Assembly: GCA_963924555.1 (NCBI GenBank)
Contig: OZ004582.1
Location: 3,100,001 to 3,164,000 of the forward strand
Length of the DNA stretch: 64,000 bases
Direction: 5' to 3'
DNA from: Crambe crambe
Taxonomy: Eukaryota; Porifera; Demospongiae; Poecilosclerida; Crambeidae
This document shows positions 10,715-20,371 of the stretch, in pieces (position 1 is the stretch's first letter; each line of letters opens with the position of its first letter). The position numbers and the translations under genes were made by a program. The notes under the pieces were generated by a model, which ran no database searches, had not been told where the DNA came from, and saw only the letters and a list, made by a program, of their open reading frames with translations.

Positions 10715-11390
10715 ACTAATACAAAAAGTGAAATTCTAGTTCCCCCACTTAGACCTAACGAAAGCTACTGTGCAGCCTACTAGAGCCTACAATGTGCAGA
10801 CCAAGTTTCGGGACCAGTGAGCTTACCGTTTCAGAAATATGGCAAGCAGGTAAATCGCAGGATTCTTCTTCTCTATTATTATTATTATTAGACAACCATA
10901 TCTATTGAATAACTCAAGCTACAGCTATGATTTCTGGATAAATCCAAATTCTACGAACTACGATCTTTTCTACTCATTGATCCTCGAAAAAGTCGATGAA
11001 AAAGGAGACACTACATAGCAGACTCTATTTCAGCATCTTCGATCTCCAAGTAGATCTATAGCTCAACGACACCTTGACTCGTTGCTATGCTATCGGAGAA
11101 CTATTCTTCTTCCATCTGTCCCTGCATACACATAGAAGAATGAACTCTATACAAGACCAGGAACAAGTAAGGGAAAAAGCATTTCGTGAAATGAAAAAAG
11201 ATGTAGGGATGACCACTGCTCAAAGAAGTAAGGAAACAAGAAAGGAAATGGGATCGATCCCTACATATACGTGCAGTAATGTAGGGATTGTTGGCTGGAT
11301 ATACAGAACCCCATTTCCATCCTTCTTGTTTCCTTATTTCTACATCTTTTTCACGAAATGCTTTTTCCCTTACTTGTTTTGAAAGTTAAC
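10715..11390. repeat. Dispersed foldback repeat, copy 1
   Basis: This block matches 37970-38700 in inverted orientation over more than 500 bases, for example GTCGATGAAAAAGGAGACAC near 10992 and its complement near 38357. It contains a terminal hairpin: the arm beginning GAACAAGTAAGGGAAAAAGC (11161) is mirrored by the arm ending at 11383. No transposase is encoded, so it is best described as a MITE-like non-autonomous element. Confidence 0.75.
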
Positions 11391-11783
11391 AATTTTATAA
11401 TTCTGCTGGTTGCACATAATAAATACACCAATAATTGAGTGTAAAGAGTTGTGTGGACCCTTCCTCTTCGCTCCAATGTAGCAACTAGTTATGAACTACA
11501 GTTTTAGTTGAAAACACCTGCTAGTCCGACCAGACTTGTCTACCTCAGTGAGTTACCACTTTCTTTCAGTTACCAATTTCTTTCAGTTAACACTTTCTTT
11601 GTACATACATGCAGCTGTCCAAATAAGGTCTCTTTCGTCCCCAACTCAGGTGTTCAGCTAAGAAAATAATGAAGTGCTAACCCTCAGCGCACACTGAAAA
11701 TGCTTAGTTATAGCAAGTAGGGTAGATGTGGGTATTATGGGTTCACCACTTGATAAGTATCTACAAGAGTTGATAGTTTAGAT
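11391..11783. other. No gene recognised
   Basis: Short unique AT-rich stretch between a foldback repeat and the right inverted arm. TTACCACTTTCTTTCAGTTA and similar phrases repeat three times near 11566-11600. Confidence 0.4.
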
Positions 11784-12674
11784 ATCAATTTTTTGGGTCT
11801 TTTGATCATCCCTATTCATGCATAAACATAATCTCGAATAAGAAGTTTTAAAAATGGTATAATTGTGACCAATCTGAATTAAAAAAGTGCAGTGAAGCAA
11901 TGATGCTACAAGTAAAAAATGAATAATCTAAGGTTATTATTTTTATTTTGTAGAAATCTCCGCTACATTATCGATTCAGAGACAAAAATCAAATTCATAC
12001 CTTTGACTCGTAATACTTTCCAGAGTGTGTCAAGTAAGATCATAACTCCTATCTACGAGATGCAATATTTTTATTAATTTCCAAGAAAAGAGCAACAATA
12101 CCAAGCTGACTCGTAATACCCACACCTACCCTATTAGTCCACACGCTTGGGGTAGCTAATGGCTACGCAAAGGCGTCGTAGACTTGTCACTAAAGACACT
12201 CCAGCTGATTATTAATATTTATACTGCTGCTCTACACCACAAAAGATGCAGATCAGCTCACCTTGTAGTCTCACACAGCCTAAAACATTTCAGATAGTGT
12301 AGATAATGGTCTGCAGTCTGGAGTGTGCAGTATAGGCTATATAGTATTACAGCTGGAATGCTTGGTGTGTGACTACCACACACTGTTCCATATTGTTGCA
12401 GACAGCCCCCACAATGCTTGCATTTCCCTAGTAGCATTGTTCACAGCTATTAAATTTTTGCCTTGGCACCGTTAATCCATGAGGAGGGTTAGTATCCTCT
12501 CTTGGGGTTATGGCACTTTGAACTGCTTGTACTACTCGAGTTGGACTCCTTGGTTGTGTGGGTTGTGTGTTATTGACCCTCAGCACGCATGCGCGGGAGG
12601 GTTACAGTACTCAGTTGTGTGTGCATCTGTTACATCCATAACGCTGCCAGTAGAGATCAGAACGCTTCAATTTC
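11784..12674 (-). repeat. Right arm of the long inverted repeat
   Basis: Reverse complement of 2382-3386, nearly identical, lacking about 117 internal bases of the left arm. The inner end carries the first codons of a pogo-type ORF on the minus strand (the MN..DQKTQKID start also seen at 3351), but that ORF stops almost at once, so its coding part has been lost or displaced. Confidence 0.85.
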
Positions 12675-12864
12675 AATTATTTACTGCAGCACCATGAGTG
12701 AAGGCTGACTTGAGGGGTTTAAAAATGCTTTTATCCAATGGCTGGGTTGCATGCGTAGTATGAGGTGGGAGATTAAATAGAATGACACCCTCTTTACGTG
12801 CTAAATCAATTAGTTCAGCTGTTATATGGGATTTCAATATCAAGAAAAATATTATACATGACAC
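12675..12864 (-). pseudogene. Pogo-type transposase fragment, copy 3
   Basis: Minus-strand fragment with SHITAELIDLARKEG, LPPHTTHATQPLD and KSIFKPLKSAF. It is nearly identical in protein to copy 1 but retains the helix that copy 1 has deleted. Its 3' end breaks off at about 12705 into TTCACTCATGGTGCTGCAGT, a phrase also found at 10459, and then meets the right inverted arm. Only the central catalytic part survives. Confidence 0.75.
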
Positions 12865-12889
12865 ATGACAATTATATCCTTACATTCAA

Positions 12890-13040
12890 GCTTAGGGGTC
12901 AGCATCGCTAGCATGGTGCTCTCTGACAAGCGAGCATACTTTGCTCGTACTTCAGAACGAATCTGAAAAATAGAAATTGGTCTAGTGTATCCTTTATTCC
13001 TCATCGAATTGAACTCTCCATTGCTACAGAATTCTACAAA
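12890..13040 (-). other. Possible exon of unknown function
   Basis: A minus-strand open stretch reads IRSEVRAKYARLSESTM and AMLTPKL. It follows a good polypyrimidine acceptor (TTCTATTTTTCAG). It lies downstream of the Myb/SANT-like exons, but I could not join it to them in frame, so membership of that gene is unproven. Confidence 0.3.
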
Positions 13041-13217
13041 CAAATAAATACAGTAACCACTAGTTTGAAACTAGGACAAAATCCTATCAAGTCAATTGAA
13101 TGTACCAAATCAGACTACAGTGAGAGTTAAGATTAGTATTACACAGTACTAAGTGCTTGCTAACATACCAACAACTTCCATCCCTCTAAATTTATTATGT
13201 AGACATTAAATTCTTAC

Positions 13218-13643
13218 ATGACCGTGAACTTCGAATTTGCTTGCTAAGATAATCCACAGTTTCAATCCAAAAACAATGACTTTTTTTAAAACTTGGCCAT
13301 TTATCCTTGTATCCTTTCAAATAAACAAACTTCACCAGTTCTTTCACCTCTTCTTCCTTCCACCAGGTTGCCTTAGTCTTTAGTAAGCATTATCATTAAT
13401 TTTGATATCATCATTGCTAGCTATTATTACCTGCAACGACTGAGTAGTGCAAAAATTCAAAACCTTTCTTGCAGAAACAGCCGAGCCCCTACAACTCTCA
13501 GCTAGAGCAAGGGTTCTAGGATCAGTGTTCTCGATCTGCAGTAAAGCTTCAGGCGAGGAGGCCACCATCAACCTGCTCCTCTGTTTCTTTGACGTCGATA
13601 ACGCACAACACACTATCAGGACTGCTAGCCGCAGCTTCTCCAT
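13218..13643 (-). CDS. Myb/SANT-like protein, two candidate exons
   Basis: Exon A (13643-13431) opens with a Met and ends at CAG|GTAATA. Exon B starts at 13377 after AAAG and ends at CAT|GTAAGA (13218). Joining them is in phase and gives TKATWWKEEEVKELVKFVYL with KDKWPSFKKS downstream. This tryptophan-spaced helical pattern fits the Myb/SANT-like DNA-binding domains of invertebrate hypothetical proteins. Residues 1-70 are low complexity and basic. The acceptor before exon B lacks a strong pyrimidine tract. It may be part of the same transcription unit as the SAM exons at 14836-15152, since the strand is the same, but a hAT fragment and a MITE lie between them. Confidence 0.5.
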
Positions 13644-13799
13644 GCACTCGCTTAGCCATCACAACGGTTGTCAAGAAAATGTTCAGATTATCAGCTGCCA
13701 CGTGATTTCCGCTAATTTATCTGTTGCATGTGACTGGAATTTTGCAATCAAGGCTGATTGCAGTACGCATGTCGGACCTCCTCTGATAACCTCATTAAG

Positions 13800-14208
13800 G
13801 CAGTGAAGATCAAAGGAGAATATTCAGAGTAGTTTCTAATGAATGATGATGACCTAGAAGTTAGTGAAGAATTTCTTGGTATGTACCCCCTTTCTACTAC
13901 AACTGCTAATAGCATTGTTGCAGCAATCAAGAATATTCTTCGTTTTCAGATACCTACAGCAAAAATTCGATGACGGCTGCAGTACTATGGCTGGTGCTCG
14001 GGGTGGTGTTGCAGCTAAAATTCAGCAAATTGAGCCAAAGGCTGTTTTTACACACTGCTATGGTCATGCTCTGAATCTGAGCGTCAATGACACCATAGAA
14101 CGTTCTGCTACAATGAGAGATTGCCTTGACACTTATTTTGTAGCATCAAAAATGTTGGTAGAGTCTGAGATCACAACCTCATTTTTTTCAGTAGGCTCGC
14201 TTCTATAG
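13800..14208 (+). pseudogene. ZMYM1-like hAT transposase fragment (DUF4371 group)
   Basis: Plus-strand pieces read EEFLGMYPLSTTTANS, then DDGCSTMAGARGGVAAKI and FTHCYGHALNLSV. This is the segment around the second catalytic Asp and the CxxH-like Cys-His motif of hAT transposases related to ZMYM1/ZNF862. A frameshift near 13950 separates the two parts. The 3' end runs into a MITE near 14180. Both ends are missing, including the dimerisation domain. Confidence 0.8.
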
Positions 14209-14466
14209 TTATCTATCCAATTTAGCTGATCATCTAGCAAGCAGTTATTATACTTACAGCTCTGAATGCAGAGTTCAATAATCACATTGGCGAGGCGCAT
14301 GCGCGCCCCCCGGCACGTTTTAACCCTAAATAATGCACATCTCAATCTGTGCTTCTAATTCTTTATTCAGTCTGCACCAGTGCCTTCTCACTTCTGATCC
14401 GTAAAATAGAATAGCTGGTTAATCAAAATTTCGCGCGCAGTCCCAGCTCAAATTCTAGATACGCCA
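14180..14466. mobile_element. MITE fragment with CAGTGGCGTATCTAG-type end
   Basis: The right end reads TTCTAGATACGCCACTG at about 14450-14466. The left part, TTTTTCAGTAGGCTCGCTTC (14187 on), matches 52393 on, where the same family starts with CAGTGGCGTATCTAG at 52334. Ends of this form are typical of hAT non-autonomous elements. GCGCATGCGCGC occurs inside at 14295. Confidence 0.6.
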
Positions 14467-14835
14467 CTGTAGGTGACTTGCTTCTCTTACGCTTAATATA
14501 AGGGTTTCTACGAAAATTTTTAAAGCTGTTTCTCAAGCCAAGTTTCTATAAATTAGCATGTAATACTTTTCTACTAGTCTCCGGCACACAGTCTCGTATT
14601 GGACATGGTTGGGACGCTGTGTTTTTTGTAACATAAGAGTTCGGAGAACACGCACTATCTCGGATCGCGCCTTGGATGAGATCACTCCTGAATCATGCTG
14701 AATGAAGGCCTTTCAGGAATATGGAAATCATCCAACCAATTTTCTGCTTTTCCCATGCTTATCGAAGATGATTTTGGGGTTAATAACTATATTATACAAA
14801 AGAATCACATGCTATAAAGAAAAAAAATGAAATAC

Positions 14836-15152
14836 CTTTTTTCTAAAAGGAGCTTTATTAAGTGGTTGTTTCCCTTTACTAACTGATTGTGTTGGTATTT
14901 CCTATTAAAAAACCAAAAATCATTCATTGAAGAGTTAAGCAGTGAGAAAAATTAAGCCAACGTTTTCTTTTGAAGAGATTGGTGTTTGTGTATTATGGGT
15001 TCAAGTTCCTTCAATTCCTCCTCTTCCATCAATAAAAAAATGCTTCCTGATATTTCATTCTGTATAAAACTATCTAGAACTTCACCAGGGAATTTATTTT
15101 GCTTTAAGTAGTCACTGAAATCTTCAACACTGAGCTCAGCTACATCAGCCAT
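14836..15152 (-). CDS. SAM-domain protein, first two exons
   Basis: The first exon begins with Met at 15152. It reads VEDFSDYLKQNKFPGEVLD, then SIFLLMEEEELKEL, a standard sterile alpha motif (five-helix protein-interaction domain) in residues about 8-55. The frame stops at 14952, so a donor must lie shortly before; its position is unclear. A second exon (14901-14836) has an excellent acceptor (TTTTTTAATAG) and donor (AAG|GTATTT) and exactly 22 codons, EIPTQSVSKGKQPLNKAPFR and two Lys. Sponge proteins with an N-terminal SAM of this style are familiar to me, but I do not recognise this one. It is likely a host gene or gene fragment. Confidence 0.6.
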
Positions 15153-15407
15153 CTTTGCTCAAGAAGCAGCTGCTCTACACGTGAGAGTTTACGGCAGTTT
15201 ACAGGGAAATTACACTATAATTAAGCAGCTGCAAAAGTAATGTGGGTACATGTCATGTACAGCACACATATGTAGCTATAATTACAGTCGACTGACAATC
15301 TGCATCTTGTGTTAGTCACATTGAGGTCCTACTGTGGAACATCACAAGTAAGTATAGCTAAATTTTAGTATAGCTAGTAAGTTTATGATAAAATATGAGC
15401 AGAAATT

Positions 15408-15960
15408 GTGGTGGACTCATTTGCAGTGTGCAAGTCATTATACACAGATTTGCTTCAACATATTAGGCTGTTTCATGCTCACAAGCCGAATCTCTCTTTA
15501 CAATGTGGGATAGGAGGTTGTCAAAGGGTTGGTACTCATCTCATGTGCGATAATGACAGAGAAACACCAAATTTTGATAGCAAGATCTGACAGGGAAATA
15601 TCAGAGTTGTATTGAAAATATTGTTAGATGAAGTTAATATATATGTACATGCCATGCAGATCTGGATAGTGAAGATGAAGGGGATGTAGCTGAAAGGAGC
15701 TCTGGGTCAGAGTTACCTAATACATAGGAAATGGCAGCTCTATTGTTGCTGAAGTTGCTTTCAGGGCATGATAGATGGGATCACAACCTTTTGGCAAAGT
15801 TATCTTGTATCCATTCAGTGTAAACTACTCGAAATATTAGAGTAATTTCAAAACAAGGAAGAAGTGGCAGTAGAACTTAAAAAAATGTTTTACCCTGATG
15901 ATATTATTTTCATGGCCTTCAAACTCATTACCAGCAAGTGAAATATTACAAAAAATGTTT
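15408..15960 (+). pseudogene. C2H2-type zinc-finger relic
   Basis: A plus-strand ORF reads LLQHIRLFHAHKPN and LQCGIGGCQRVGT. It resembles the paired-finger start of invertebrate proteins in which a HxxxxH end is followed by CG..GCQR. Downstream pieces in shifting frames (DSEDEGDVAERS; ALLLLKLLSGHDRWDHN) match the acidic linker and helical part I recall from the same family. Frameshifts and stops show it is decayed. Confidence 0.4.
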
Positions 15961-15970
15961 TGGATTAATC

Positions 15971-16005
15971 AGAGAGTGCGTCAGCACTCTCTAAGTAGGG
16001 ATGGC
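15971..16005. repeat. MITE end with AGAGAGTGC hairpin
   Basis: AGAGAGTGC is followed after four bases by GCACTCTCT, then AAGTAGGGATG. The mirror arrangement (CATCCCTACAT, then AGAGAGTGC, TACT, GCACTCTCT) occurs at 38720-38752. It is a shared terminal structure of one MITE family. Confidence 0.7.
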
Positions 16006-16209
16006 AGGTCAAAGGTCATTAAGACTGTATAAACTACTCTTCTTCCTCTTCTACCGTTATTCCACAGGTTCTCACAAGTTCTAGCTCAATCCCTACATCT
16101 ACACAGAAGACAGGACAATGTTCAATAATCTAAAATTCATTCTATAACATTTGAAAAAAACGATTTCAAAAATTGACTTTTGTTCTGTTATTTAACATAA
16201 TAATAATAA

Positions 16210-16516
16210 CTAGCGAGTACCCGCAGAAACTCTGCGCACGCCTGTGCCCGCAAAAACTTTACACACGAATGTGTGTGTCCATTCACTGGCATTGAGCAAT
16301 ATGGGCTTGTGATCAGGAGACCATGAGATCGAGTCTTACCAGTGGATTGTAATGTTACCCTTCACATTATGGTGTTTATTCTTCCTTTTCACATGCATTA
16401 ATTTGTAGTGAATCTGACCCACCCAGCTGAAAATAGGTACCTGGAATCTGGTTCAGGTGGGACATCAGGTGCCCACACTTGGCTACTGAGAAGAGATAGT
16501 CAGTTTCAGACGTCAG
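16210..16516 (+). mobile_element. tRNA-related SINE, copy 1
   Basis: It shares a head (CTAGCGAGTACCCG, GAAACTCTGCGCA), a tRNA-like part (ATGGGCTTGTGATCAGGAGA then GAGATCGAGTCTTACC resembling a B box) and a tail (GGTACCTGGAAT, GAGAAGAGATAGTCAGTTT) with the copy at 17677. The order head, Pol III box and conserved GGTACCTGG core is that of invertebrate SINEs. It encodes nothing. Confidence 0.65.
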
Positions 16517-16645
16517 TAAACAGTTCTTTGAGTGCAGAGGATAGACAGTAAGAGGTGTGGTGGTAGACTAATTTTTCTATTGTGACAGCAGTTGAGAGCT
16601 TCACTTGCAAACCTCAAAGCTTGACAATGTTGGCAAACTGAAGAT

Positions 16646-17465
16646 ATGGGCCCATGGTGGATGCTGCTTGTTTCATTAGCTAGCAGCTTCCCTTTGTCTT
16701 TGTTCTTCCCTGTTAGTTCTCCTAACTCTGTGCCTCTCTCTTTCATCTCCTGTCAATTGCTCTTTGACTTCTCTGTCTCCCCCTTGCTCTTCCATCTTCA
16801 GTGTGCTCTCCAGCTCCTCTGCCTCTTAGTTCTCCACATAGCTACTCTCTCTCACTGGCTGACATTTCTTCTCTTCCTCACTCTGTGCCTCTCTCTTTCT
16901 CACTTTCTCATGCTCTTTCATCTTCTGTCAAGTGCTCTCCAATATCAGTTGTGGTCCTTGCTGAGAAGAGATAGTCTCAGTTTGAGATGTTACTGCTCAA
17001 TTATATATACAGCTGACCATACTGCCTTTAGTGTCCTTTCTCTTTCTCTTACTCTTTCATCTTCCGTCAAGCATATACTCTTCGACTTCTCTGCCTCTTT
17101 CTCCCGTACTCTTTTTAATTTAACTTCTGTGAAGTGTGCTCTCCAAATTTTCTGCCTCTCTTTCTCCCTTACCCTTTCATCTTCTCTGAAGCATGCTCTC
17201 CAACTTTTCTGCCTCTCTCTTTCCCTTGATCTTTCATCTTCTATGAAGTGTGCTCTCCTGCCTCTTCTTCTCCCCACATTCTGTTCCTTTCTCTTCCTCT
17301 TTCATCTTCCGTCATCTCTACCTCTCTCTGACTGTACACTCTCCAACTTTTCTGCCTCTCTCTCTCTTGATCTTTTATCTTCTGTGAAGTGCGCTCTCCA
17401 TCTTTTCTGCCTCTAGTTTCCACCTGAACTTCACTTATGCCTCTCTCTTTAGCTCTCCCTTGCAT
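16646..17465. repeat. C/T-rich minisatellite, 57 bp core unit
   Basis: Units such as CTTCTGTGAAGTGTGCTCTC followed by TTTTCTGCCTCTCTTTC recur at 17123, 17180 and 17237 with a 57 bp period, and degenerate copies flank them on both sides. Because 57 is divisible by three, the array stays open for long stretches on both strands, giving a 256-codon plus-strand ORF (16646-17416) and minus-strand ORFs. I regard none of these as genes. Confidence 0.75.
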
Positions 17466-17676
17466 GCTAAGCCGAAATTTCGCGCCATTATTATTATTTA
17501 TATCTGAGCATGCACATATGTAACGATGTATAAAATCATTTAAAAATCAAATACTTACAGCCTTGCTGTAGTAGTCGTGTGGTAGTGTGCTGGCGCGCCG
17601 AGCATAGGGACATGGGCAATTTTTAACTGTGATGCATTACCTGCGTACGTACGCACTGACAAGCACATTATATAGA

Positions 17677-18100
17677 CTAGCGAGTACCCGTAGAAACTCT
17701 GCGCATGCTTGCGCCCGCAAAAACTCTACACACAAATGTGTGTGTCCACTCACTGGCAGTGAGTGGCTTGCAATCTGGGCTTGTAATCAGGAGACCATGA
17801 AATCGAGTCCTACCAGTGACATACGTATGTGAAGGGTATACAAGTTATGCATGTCAGGTAAAGGTCTATTTCTGCAAGAAATGCAAGGGCATTATCATGT
17901 CAGATTCAGTTAATTCTACCGATTGTAATGTGCAAACTTTAAGCGAAATTTAATTGTGCGAATATTTTGATTTTAACCTGTACCGAGTCTGACTATCCAT
18001 CTAATACCATGCCACCAGTCCACCCAGGTACCTGGAATCAAATCAACTCTCAACTGTGGGCCCATACCACTTACTGAGAAGAGATAGTCAGTTTGAGACA
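17677..18100 (+). mobile_element. tRNA-related SINE, copy 2
   Basis: Same family as the copy at 16210. The Pol III-like region is clearer here: TGGCAGTGAGTGG (A-box-like), then GAAATCGAGTCC (B-box-like). It is followed by GGTACCTGGAAT and the tail GAGAAGAGATAGTCAGTTTG. About 140 bases in the middle differ from copy 1. Confidence 0.65.
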
Positions 18101-18282
18101 ATTGTGTACAGCCTTTACTGTCCTATATAGGATGTAGGTTGTGACCATAAGTACAACAACCTGGGGTTGCAAGTGTTTGCATAGGTTTTGGTGTTATCTT
18201 TTCACAATCATCAGAATTCAGTCAAAAACAAAAAAAAACAGCCTGCAATATCCTTTATATATCCTTTAAAATCAACTATTGC

Positions 18283-18390
18283 TAGCGTTGCCATTGTAGT
18301 CAGGTGGTAGTGTGTTGGCTTGCGAGTCTTGAGGACTCGGGTTTGACCCCCAACTCAATCAGATTTTTTTTCTTCTCATTATATAGATAA
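18283..18390 (+). mobile_element. tRNA-derived sequence, probably SINE head
   Basis: GTAGTCAGGTGGTAGTGTGT (A-box region) and GGGTTTGACCCCC (B-box) are spaced as in a tRNA-derived promoter and followed by a T-rich stretch. A partial relative is at 17575-17625. The cloverleaf is not complete, so I call a SINE-type element, not a tRNA gene. Confidence 0.5.
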
Positions 18391-18714
18391 TAAATAAGAT
18401 TGACGTACTGACTAACTGGCTATAGTCATCAGAATTCTGTTCGGGCCATCTGTTAGAGCGGCACCTAGAGGCTGATCTTTTCACTACAGTCCCATTTCAC
18501 AATTCAGTGATTATGGTGATTATGGAGCACTAGCTAATCTTTCTTCGCCATTTTAAGGGCGGGGCCATGTAGGTGCGCGCTAGATAGAGCTGTTCAGCTT
18601 TGATATCTATACTTTAGCTAGCTATTTCTTGTGTTTCAGTCATTCCTCAGTACAGATTCTCATCCTACACATAGTCAGTACTTAGCTCTGTACAGTTGGC
18701 TCACTTTACCATGC

Positions 18715-19110
18715 CAGTGCCTCCAACCTGTCAGTGTGAACTTTCATAGGCTTTAAATCTGAAGGACAGTCCTTAATTTTTAGACTTTGTCCTTCGTCCT
18801 TCAATGGCTAGCTACTGCCCTATTGTTTGTCCTTAAAGTTGTCTAGATATGAAAACTCAAAACTGTAAGCTTGAAGTTGTAGTTACAGCACATTATAATT
18901 ATTATGGCCAATATGCAATTCAGGCTCTGCTTGGCATGTGCAAGATCAGCTGCTCTATTTATAGCTGTGATGTCAGTGTTGTGTATGCACTGCCAGAGCC
19001 GGAGCAAGCTCATTCATTTGTACTGGTACGGCCATTCAAGGGAGCATTATACCTTAAATATCTATCAATTTTCATAATCACAAAGAAAAAGAATGGAAAC
19101 AAGTGAATAA
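18715..19110 (+). repeat. Dispersed repeat with small ORF, copy 1
   Basis: This block matches, in inverted orientation, 47285-47030 and 45775-45700. The shared DNA encodes a short ORF beginning MKTQNCKLE in both places (18849 plus, 47162 minus). The ORF has no known motif and is best seen as part of a repeat, not a gene. Confidence 0.7.
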
Positions 19111-19123
19111 AAAAATTTAGAAA

Positions 19124-19206
19124 TAAAAATGTGGAGTAGGGATGGCCCCAAATTTAGCACATAGCTATTACAACTGCAGCTTCATTATGAAACCAAGTTA
19201 TATGCC
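19124..19206 (+). repeat. Single arm of the 45.2 kb foldback family
   Basis: AGAAATAAAAATGTG through TATATGCCCC matches both arms of the large hairpin at 45197-45698. It lies directly in front of the Ulp1 domain and supplies the first 20 or so codons of that ORF. Confidence 0.8.
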
Positions 19207-19722
19207 CTGTCACGAAAAATTTGGACCGAATCACTGGATAACTGTGACAAATATCGGGTGCATATCAAGTCATATTAAAGTATACGACAGTATTCCAAGT
19301 GGAAACATATCATCACGAGCAATACAAGAAATATGTGCAATGATTTTTTCTGATGCCAAGGAAATCACGCTGAATTTTCCTCCAGTTCAATCTCAAAGGG
19401 GAGGAAGTGATTGCGGTTTATTTGCGATAGCATTTGCAACAACACTGTGCACAGGATTCGATCCAGTACATCTTCTATATAACCAACATAGGACTGCATC
19501 AACAAAAGATGCATCACTCAATTTCCATGCACAATGTTTGAAAGACAGTGTCTACAGTCCATTCCTCCTTTGATGGTTTCTATTTACTGTCAGTACAGGC
19601 AACCAGAAGGTGGTAGGATGGCAAGATGTGATCAGTGTCAGGAATGGTACCATGAAGAGTGTGTATCTCTTCCAAAGGATATTTCATCTATTGAGTGGTA
19701 TTGCCCAATCTGCAATAGCTAG
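19142..19722 (+). pseudogene. Ulp1/SENP-type protease plus PHD finger, copy B
   Basis: The first ORF (19142-19573, 143 codons) contains the complete catalytic signature of a C48 cysteine peptidase: His in PNHWITVTNIGC, Asp in VYDSIP, Gln in PPVQSQRGGSDCGLFAIA and the nucleophile Cys in the same motif. Ulp1/SENP enzymes cleave ubiquitin-like SUMO conjugates. After a frameshift near 19550, a PHD finger follows: IYCQYRQPEGG, MARCDQCQEWYHEEC, SIEWYCPICN, with the Cys4-His-Cys3 spacing intact. The N-terminal half of the protease is missing; its place is taken by a foldback-repeat arm (19124-19206) that provides the Met. A decayed copy of the same two-domain module lies at 5749-6277. Ulp1 proteases occur as cargo of KDZ-type and other DNA transposons, which is the likely origin. 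Confidence 0.82.
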
Positions 19723-20371
19723 AATCAAGGCTGAATGCATTTTGTGCTCTGTACATAGTTGCAGAAAAATTCAAAACTAATTTTCGGAAGTTGGAAGTAT
19801 TCTGAAATGAAATAATTGTATATTTGTTAAATTACGGAAATTTAGATAACACGTGGCTCTTGCATAATTATACTCAAGACATATCTTTACAGAAGTATTT
19901 CAAGGCTAAAGATGCCCCAGTGGATTTTTATAACCTCGAGGGCAGTAGCGCTTGCTAGTAAGGAAGTGGACAAAGTGAAGAGTGAATCTAAGAAATATGG
20001 TCCATACATGAAGTACGTACTTACACTAAAAAAATTAATGGATTAGGTTGCTTTACCTGTAACTCAGATAATATATTTAATCTCATAAACTGTGGGTTAT
20101 TGCAACTATTTTTTATACTTGATATTATAACTCTTGGAAAGTTATTTCACCTACTCATTGCATGGTTGAATAAACCATAACATAGGTTAATTATACCCAT
20201 AATAGAGCTGTATTTACTAGCGATGAGTATGGTAAAATTTCCATTTTATAATTGTTTTACCTTAGATAGAGTTACTTTACATTTTACCCCTTACTAGTAC
20301 CCATCACCAAACTGAATAGTAGTTTTGTAATAATATTGTTGATGTGAACAGTGGCACCTGCAGGATTTAGT
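19723..20371. other. No gene recognised
   Basis: AT-rich sequence without a coherent frame. It may be 3' flank of the Ulp1-PHD element. Confidence 0.4.

Noticed and set aside
16646-17416. A 256-codon plus-strand ORF rich in Ser and Leu
   Set aside because: It is produced by a 57 bp tandem repeat whose unit is a multiple of three; the opposite strand is open too, and there is no domain.
18283-18360. A tRNA gene
   Set aside because: A- and B-box-like sequences are present, but no full cloverleaf or discriminator pairing; a T-rich tail and partial relatives nearby indicate a SINE.
18849-19106. An 85-codon gene starting MKTQNCKLE
   Set aside because: The same ORF start lies in an inverted copy at 47162 with a different tail, so it belongs to a dispersed repeat.
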